A stretch of DNA of 24,361 bases from Verrucomicrobia bacterium UBA3222 (GTDB lineage: Bacteria; Verrucomicrobiota; Verrucomicrobiia; Opitutales; UBA9783): assembly GCA_002363035.1 (NCBI GenBank), contig DEWA01000009.1:43721-68081 (forward strand), in the 5' to 3' direction. The position numbers were made by a program, and so were the translations under genes. The notes under the pieces were generated by a model, which did not search any database, was not told the origin of the DNA, and saw only the letters and a program-made list of their open reading frames with translations. Shown here piece by piece: positions 20,600 to 24,361 of this stretch. Numbering within the stretch: position 1 is the stretch's first letter; each line of letters begins with the position of its first letter.

Positions 20600-20602
20600 C
20601 CT

Positions 20603-21175
20603 TTAATTCTCCTTCCGTACCTGCCAATACTCCAACTCAACCGGCGTGGAGCGACCGAAAATCGATACCGAAACGCGCAAACGCCCTTTCTCGGCATCCA
20701 CTTCATCAATCACCGCCGAAGACCCGACAAACGCTCCATCGGTCACTTTTACTTTTCCGCCGACTTCGTAATCCGCCTTTAAAACTTTCTTCCCCTGGTT
20801 CTCTTCCGCCTGCCCCAATAACGCCTCCGCCTCCGACGGCTTCATTGGAACCGGACGGTTATCGCCGCCCATAAAGCCCGTTACGCCCTGAATACGACGA
20901 ACGAACGAAGCTGTATCCTGCAAAAATTCACCGCCTTCGTCATAGAGCTTCATGCACAAAAAGACGTATCCCGGAAAATACTTGGAAACGCGACTTGTCT
21001 TTTTCCCGTTTTTCACCTCCAGAACGGTTTTCGTCGGAACCAGCACCTGCTTAACGCAATCCTTTAACGTACCCGCTTCGCATGCCTGATCAATAAAACG
21101 CTTCACCTTCAACTCCTGGTTCGTCAGCGTTCGCACCGCGTACCACTTAAAACCGTCTGTTTGCGTATCCGTCAT
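20603..21175 (-). CDS. nusG: Transcription termination/antitermination factor NusG
   Basis: NusG binds the beta' clamp helices, keeps RNA polymerase processive and couples it to the ribosome through S10. The 190-residue protein has the NGN domain first (FKWYAVRTLTNQELKVKRFI, then SKYFPGYVFLCMKL and FVRRIQGVTGFMGGDN). The C-terminal KOW domain begins at about residue 137 (GGKVKVTDGAFVGSSAVIDEVDAEKGRLRVSVSIFGRSTPVELEY). The length is normal. AGGA lies 4 nt before the ATG, and the gene starts 4 nt after secE ends. Confidence 0.97.
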   Translation of the reverse strand: MTDTQTDGFKWYAVRTLTNQELKVKRFIDQACEAGTLKDCVKQVLVPTKTVLEVKNGKKTSRVSKYFPGYVFLCMKLYDEGGEFLQDTASFVRRIQGVTGFMGGDNRPVPMKPSEAEALLGQAEENQGKKVLKADYEVGGKVKVTDGAFVGSSAVIDEVDAEKGRLRVSVSIFGRSTPVELEYWQVRKEN

Positions 21176-21179
21176 TTTC

Positions 21180-21383
21180 CTAACGCCCCACGCAATGCAT
21201 CAACAAATCCACCATGTGATACAGAGACATGTCGACGGCTCCCACAAAAACACCCAACAGAATAATTCCGACCAGAACCTTCACGGTGGATTGGCGCAAC
21301 TCCCGCCAACCGGGCCAGGAAGCCTTTTTCAGCTCCCCGATCATTTCCAGACAAAACGCGCGCGCTTTTTTCAACCACTTCAT
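21180..21383 (-). CDS. secE: Preprotein translocase subunit SecE (small form)
   Basis: SecE clamps the two halves of SecY in the inner-membrane translocon. The 67-residue single-pass form has the amphipathic cytoplasmic helix with the signature GELKKASWPGWRELRQST at about 16-33. One hydrophobic segment follows (VKVLVGIILLGVFVGAVDMSL, about 34-54). It lacks the two extra N-terminal membrane helices of E. coli SecE, as in most bacteria. The ATG lies only 11 nt after the 3' end of tRNA-Trp and has no Shine-Dalgarno, so tRNA processing would leave a very short 5' leader. The tuf-tRNA-Trp-secE-nusG order is typical. Confidence 0.95.
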   Translation of the reverse strand: MKWLKKARAFCLEMIGELKKASWPGWRELRQSTVKVLVGIILLGVFVGAVDMSLYHMVDLLMHCVGR

Positions 21384-21394
21384 ACGACGAAACT

Positions 21395-21470
21395 TGGCAG
21401 GGGAAGAGGGACTCGAACCCCCAACCGACGGTTTTGGAGACCGCTACTCTACCAATTGCGCTATTCCCCT
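21395..21470 (-). tRNA. trnW: tRNA-Trp (anticodon CCA)
   Basis: The 76-nt sequence folds as a full cloverleaf. The acceptor stem AGGGGAA pairs with TTCCCCT. The D arm contains AATTGGTA. The anticodon loop CTCCAAA has CCA at 34-36 between a 5-bp stem, and the T arm contains GGTTCGAGTCC. The discriminator G73 and the 3' CCA are encoded. G73 and anticodon CCA are the known identity elements of bacterial tRNA-Trp. It lies between tuf and secE and seems to have its own -35 box within the 48-nt gap after tuf. Confidence 0.97.
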
Positions 21471-21479
21471 ACTAAGAAA

Positions 21480-21508
21480 AACATTCAAAAGAACTTCGCC
21501 TTTGTCAA
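21480..21508 (-). promoter_or_regulatory. Putative promoter for tRNA-Trp-secE-nusG and downstream
   Basis: On the minus strand, a perfect TTGACA (21503-21508) is followed by a 17-nt spacer and AATGTT (21480-21485, three of six matches to TATAAT). The tRNA-Trp 5' end is 9 nt further on, which is about where transcription would begin. The exact -35 box and the ideal spacing make it credible despite the poor -10. It lies in the 48-nt tuf-tRNA gap. Confidence 0.55.
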
Positions 21509-21518
21509 CAAAAATTTC

Positions 21519-22709
21519 TTATTTCAAAATTTCCGTGATACGACCGGCACCGATGGTACGACCGCCTTCGCGCATGGCGAAGCGTTGCCCTTTTTCCATC
21601 GCAATCGGTTTTCCGAGTTCAATCGTAATCCCGAGATTATCCCCCGGCATCACCATTTCAGTACCTTCCGGCAACTCGCAAACACCCGTGACATCGGCGG
21701 TTCCAAAGAAGAACTGTGGACGATAACCTTTAAAGAACGGCGTATGACGACCGCCTTCGTCCTTCGTTAAAACATAAATTTCGGCCCTTGCCTTCGTGTG
21801 CGGCGTAATCGAACCGGGCTTTGCCAGCACCTGACCGCGCTCCACATCCTTCTTTTCAATACCGCGCAACAAAACGCCAACATTATCGCCCGCCTGCCCC
21901 TGATCCAGCAACTTGCGGAACATTTCGACACCGGTACAGACCGTCTTGCGGGTTTCGCCCAAACCGACAATCTCGACTTCGTCGTTCACCTTGATAACAC
22001 CGCGCTCGATACGACCCGTCACCACGGTACCGCGACCCGTAATACTGAAAACATCCTCGATGGACATTAAGAAAGGCTTATCCAAATCATGCTTCGGCTC
22101 CGGAATATCCTTATCCAGCGCCTCCAACAGCTTCGAAACAGACTCTACCCATTCCGGCTTCCCTTCCAAAGCCCCCAAGGCCGAACCGCGGATAACGGTA
22201 ATATCATCGCCGGGATATTCGTACTTCTTCAACAGATCGCGAACTTCCACCTCGACCAAATCCAACATCTCGGCATCGTCGACCAAATCGACTTTATTAA
22301 GGAACACAACGATATTGGGAACACCGACCTGGCGCGCCAACAGAATGTGCTCGCGCGTTTGCGGCATCGGACCGTCGTAGGCACTGACCACCAAAATCGC
22401 GCCGTCCATTTGCGCGGCACCGGTAATCATGTTCTTAACAAAGTCCGCGTGTCCCGGACAATCTACGTGCGCATAGTGACGATTCGGCGTCTCGTATTCG
22501 ACGTGCGAAACCGCAATCGTCACAATCTTCGACGCATCGCGCACCGTACCGCCTTTCGCAATTTCCGCATAAGACTTTACCTGCGCCAAACCTTTGTCGG
22601 CCTGCACCTTCAGGAGCGCCGTCGTCAACGTTGTTTTACCGTGGTCCACGTGACCAATCGTTCCCACGTTCACGTGGGGCTTCGTTCGAGTGAATGTTTC
22701 CTTCGCCAT
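21519..22709 (-). CDS. tuf: Translation elongation factor Tu
   Basis: EF-Tu carries aminoacyl-tRNA to the ribosome as a GTP complex. The 396-residue protein starts [16 protein letters not shown]. It has the P-loop GHVDHGKT (19-26), DCPGH (83-87), the G4 motif NKVD, and the domain II/III blocks [33 protein letters not shown] and [15 protein letters not shown], ending VGAG-like [11 protein letters not shown]. Switch I does not have the usual RGITIN motif. It reads [20 protein letters not shown], two residues longer than E. coli, with the essential Thr at 64. I recall this form from PVC-group EF-Tu. The gene lies 36 nt after tRNA-Thr, as thrT-tufB does in E. coli. Confidence 0.98.
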   Translation of the reverse strand: MAKETFTRTKPHVNVGTIGHVDHGKTTLTTALLKVQADKGLAQVKSYAEIAKGGTVRDASKIVTIAVSHVEYETPNRHYAHVDCPGHADFVKNMITGAAQMDGAILVVSAYDGPMPQTREHILLARQVGVPNIVVFLNKVDLVDDAEMLDLVEVEVRDLLKKYEYPGDDITVIRGSALGALEGKPEWVESVSKLLEALDKDIPEPKHDLDKPFLMSIEDVFSITGRGTVVTGRIERGVIKVNDEVEIVGLGETRKTVCTGVEMFRKLLDQGQAGDNVGVLLRGIEKKDVERGQVLAKPGSITPHTKARAEIYVLTKDEGGRHTPFFKGYRPQFFFGTADVTGVCELPEGTEMVMPGDNLGITIELGKPIAMEKGQRFAMREGGRTIGAGRITEILK

Positions 22710-22745
22710 ATCAAAAATAAAGTTCCCGACGCACGCTTCCGACCA

Positions 22746-22821
22746 TGGAGCCCCCGAGCGGACTTGAACCGCCGACCTCGTCCTTACCAAGGACGCGCTC
22801 TGCCGACTGAGCTACAAGGGC
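22746..22821 (-). tRNA. trnT: tRNA-Thr (anticodon GGT)
   Basis: The 76-nt sequence forms a cloverleaf. The acceptor strand GCCCTTG pairs with CGGGGGC, with two G-T pairs. The D arm contains AGTCGGCA. The anticodon stem CGTCC/GGACG encloses TTGGTAA, giving anticodon GGT for ACC and ACU codons. The T arm contains GGTTCAAGTCC. The discriminator is T73 and the terminal CCA is encoded. It lies directly upstream of tuf in the same direction, the arrangement of E. coli thrT-tufB, and is probably co-transcribed with it. Confidence 0.97.
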
Positions 22822-23076
22822 ACGTTCCGCCGCTTTCGGCTTTCACAAAAGCTATGCTTCCTCCACTGTTGAGGCATTTAAAAAGACCGTCAAGCGTTTT
22901 TTTAAAGGGAACATTCACTTTTCTCGCATCCGCTTCCGTTTTAAAAATTCTTCGGGATTTATTTTTCCTCAAAAATACGCTCTATTCTTCCGACATTCCA
23001 TGAACAACGGCTCTTAGCTAAAAGAAAATTCCGATTCCGCCTATGGCAGCACTCGAAACCTTGACATTTTCCGTAA
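22822..23076. other. Divergent intergenic region between tRNA-Thr and the broken gene
   Basis: This 255-nt region separates the leftward ribosomal cluster from the rightward genes. It holds the putative tRNA-Thr-tuf promoter and, at its right end, a TTGACA box facing right. A 15-codon plus-strand ORF (23043-23090) runs across the right boundary but has no support. I see no terminator, repeat or protein-coding gene in the rest. Confidence 0.6.
22865..22893 (-). promoter_or_regulatory. Putative promoter for tRNA-Thr-tuf
   Basis: On the minus strand, TTGACG (22888-22893) is followed by a 17-nt AT-rich spacer and AACAGT (22865-22870, three of six matches to TATAAT). The end of this box is 43 nt before the tRNA-Thr 5' end, leaving a short leader. 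It is the best candidate promoter for the whole cluster. The combination of a good -35 and a poor -10 resembles the one before tRNA-Trp. Confidence 0.45.
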
Positions 23077-23088
23077 AAGAAACACACT
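23061..23088 (+). promoter_or_regulatory. Putative promoter of the broken divergent gene
   Basis: A perfect TTGACA at 23061-23066 is followed after 16 nt by CACACT (23083-23088), which matches TATAAT at three positions. Transcription would begin near 23095, just before the open frame at 23104. The -35 box is clear and the -10 is weak, so the call is tentative. Confidence 0.35.
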
Positions 23089-23103
23089 GAGCTCATAGAC
23101 GGG

Positions 23104-24024
23104 GTAAAGGCAAAGATCTTCGCATTCTTCCTGTCGGGCTTGCTTTTTTTCGAGGCGCAACCGACAGCGGGTTCCCTCTGTGAAACCGTGCTGTCAAAAT
23201 TTCGCAAAGCCGATTTGCGCGGTGTTCCGTCGGGGAAAGCATTGAAACACCTTCAAACAATCTCCGATCGCTACGAAGTAAAACTCCGCGAGCACCTTCA
23301 ACGGCTGAAAATTTGTTTAATGCGGGATCTGTTGGCGTTTCTTGAACATGATGCGCTGTCGATCGACGCAATCAAAGAAAAAATTCTCGCAAACGGATAC
23401 GACAAGAATGTTTTTGATTACAAAGCGCGTCGCGATGTTTATTTTTGCATACATAATCTTACCCATTGGTCGTTCGACGAAATTATGCGCGCACGGAACG
23501 GCGATAAAGAAGCGGATCCGCAAAGTGTGTCATATATTTCCGACGAAACGTTAAAAATTTTCACGGAAGCCGGCGATCTTTTTCCGACAATTCGCACGCG
23601 ATTGCAATGCCGGCGATAGCGAGGCGGCAACCATCCTGCGCGGCGGCATTCACGACTGGTACGCCAACGAAAAATCGTCGCTGTTCGGTTTTCCCTTTGA
23701 ACACGCAGGTCTCTGGCCGCCAATGCGTCAGGCGGCTGGTGGTCCATGGTGTTATACAGCATCGCCGTTCCGCTTTCGATGCAGTTCAGTTTGGAGCAAA
23801 TGCAAGAATTTATCCGTTTTCGAACAGCGGAATTTAACGTCTGTATCGACAAAAATCTCGCGAGAAAAGATACGAAAGATTTGAAAGAAAACATCAAAAA
23901 ACAATTCCGCGACAATTGCTTTGAATATATTTTTCGAGGGATTCACACTGCACATCCGTTTCCCGAAAAGAACGATTGGATCGATGCAATTTTACGGTAC
24001 GCCGAAACCACCCGCCGTCCATAG
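23104..24024 (+). pseudogene. Broken gene for an unrecognised, probably exported protein
   Basis: I do not recognise the family. The reading frame opens with KAKIFAFFLSGLLFFEAQPTAGS, which looks like a signal peptide, but the codon before it is GTA. The first usable start, TTG at 23140, lies inside the hydrophobic stretch. The frame is open to a TAG at 23617-23619. From about 23580 a second frame continues (RQFARDCNAGDSEAATIL..., HDWYANEKSSLFGFPFEHAG), and from about 23710 the first frame resumes (SLAANASGGWWSMVLYSIAVPL...) to the TAG at 24022-24024. Removing one T from the T5 run at 23579-23583 and adding one base near 23710 gives a protein of about 305 residues, mostly charged helices. It may be a decaying gene, or two assembly errors could explain the shifts. 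Confidence 0.6.
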
Positions 24025-24055
24025 GATACCGGAACATCGGCGGCGGCGTGTTGTT

Positions 24056-24085
24056 TTGAAATCTTTCGAACATTTGGCACAAAAT
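24056..24085 (+). promoter_or_regulatory. Possible hpf promoter
   Basis: TTGAAA (24056-24061), an 18-nt spacer and CAAAAT (24080-24085) match the sigma-70 consensus at four positions in each box. The box lies 17 nt before the hpf ATG, so the leader would be about 10 nt. AGG is the only ribosome-binding hint. This is a weak call. Confidence 0.3.
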
Positions 24086-24102
24086 CTGCTTCACATACAG
24101 GC

Positions 24103-24361
24103 ATGGATACCGCTTCCGTTATCATTACCGGCGTTCATTTAGAACTGACCGAAGCCATTAAGTCGATTGTGCACGAAAAAATGAGCAAGCTTTTTCGTCA
24201 CGAACCCGATATTATCCGCGTTCGCGTGGAACTCACGAAAGACGTCGACAAAAAAGATCAAAATGCCTTTGAAGCCAAGGGCACCATTGAGCTCCGCGGA
24301 CCGAACTTCATCGTTTCGACGTTTTCGGACAATTTGTACAACGCCATCGACGATTTGGAGG
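24103..24361 (+). CDS. hpf: Ribosome hibernation promoting factor, N-terminal part (cut by window edge)
   Basis: HPF binds the 30S decoding region and holds ribosomes in an inactive state in stationary phase. The 86 codons present start MDTASVIITGVHLELTEAIKSIVHEKMSKLFRHEPDIIRVRVELTKD. They end with the conserved AKGTIELRGPNFIVSTFSDNLYNAIDDLE, which is the beta-alpha-beta-beta-beta-alpha fold of the S30AE/RaiA family. The end of the gene is outside the window, so a long form with a dimerisation domain cannot be told from a short form. It is transcribed away from the ribosomal cluster and begins 78 nt after the end of the broken gene. Confidence 0.93.
   Translation, partial: MDTASVIITGVHLELTEAIKSIVHEKMSKLFRHEPDIIRVRVELTKDVDKKDQNAFEAKGTIELRGPNFIVSTFSDNLYNAIDDLE

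Noticed and set aside
21505..21540. Terminator after tuf made of the AT-rich repeat AAATTTC/GAAATAAG-like sequence
   Set aside because: The pairing is short, has no G-C pairs of note and overlaps the TTGACA promoter box.
23043..23090. 15-codon ORF as a leader peptide before the broken gene
   Set aside because: It spans the putative -35 and -10 boxes, so it would not be on the transcript, and its codons show no regulatory pattern.
23579..23720. Programmed frameshifting in the broken gene
   Set aside because: Two shifts in opposite senses plus a lost start codon are needed, and no stimulatory structure is evident; decay or sequence error is simpler.

Overview
This window is almost entirely the bacterial core translation and transcription cluster, read on the minus strand. 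In transcription order from the right it runs: tRNA-Thr(GGT), tuf, tRNA-Trp(CCA), secE, nusG, rplK, rplA, rplJ, rplL, rpoB, rpoC, rpsL, rpsG, fusA, rpsJ, rplC, rplD, rplW, rplB, rpsS, rplV, rpsC, rplP, rpmC, rpsQ, rplN, rplX, rplE, rpsN, rpsH and rplF, which is cut by the left edge. The tufB/secE-nusG, L11, rif (rpoBC), str, S10 and spc gene groups therefore form one head-to-tail block of about 22.8 kb. I see no convincing intrinsic terminator inside it. Most gaps are 1-9 nt or short overlaps. The few longer spacers are rpoC-rpsL (193 nt), rplJ-rplL (84 nt), rpsJ-rplC (76 nt), rplL-rpoB (60 nt) and tuf-tRNA-Trp (48 nt). Three of them carry an inverted repeat and one carries a good -35 box.

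The proteins suggest a PVC-group bacterium, most likely Verrucomicrobiota (perhaps Opitutae-like). The EF-Tu switch I region has a KGGTVRD...[10 protein letters not shown] form, L2 has a DHPMGGGE...HPVSPWGQLAKG C-terminus, and the gene at the right edge is an HPF starting ..ITGVHLELTEAIKS... This assignment rests on recalled family resemblance, not on a search. GC looks moderate, near 50 percent. Ribosome-binding sites are mixed: rplX, rplK, rplW and rplL have clear GGAG-type sites, while fusA, rplC, rpoB, secE and tuf show little or none.

At the right end transcription diverges. After a 255-nt spacer, a plus-strand gene at about 23104-24024 looks broken. It has a signal-peptide-like start without a usable start codon and two compensating frame changes, and I do not recognise its family. 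It is followed by the 5' part of hpf, which runs off the window. The genes work together as one unit: translation elongation factors, ribosomal proteins, RNA polymerase beta and beta', the antitermination/elongation factor NusG, and the translocon subunit SecE.

I found no mobile element, CRISPR array or defence system and no evidence of a wholly new system. The observations most worth checking are in core genes: RpoC lacks all four ligands of its second zinc site, S12 carries Cys86 and Pro88 where Arg and Lys are usual, and the divergent orphan gene is decaying.
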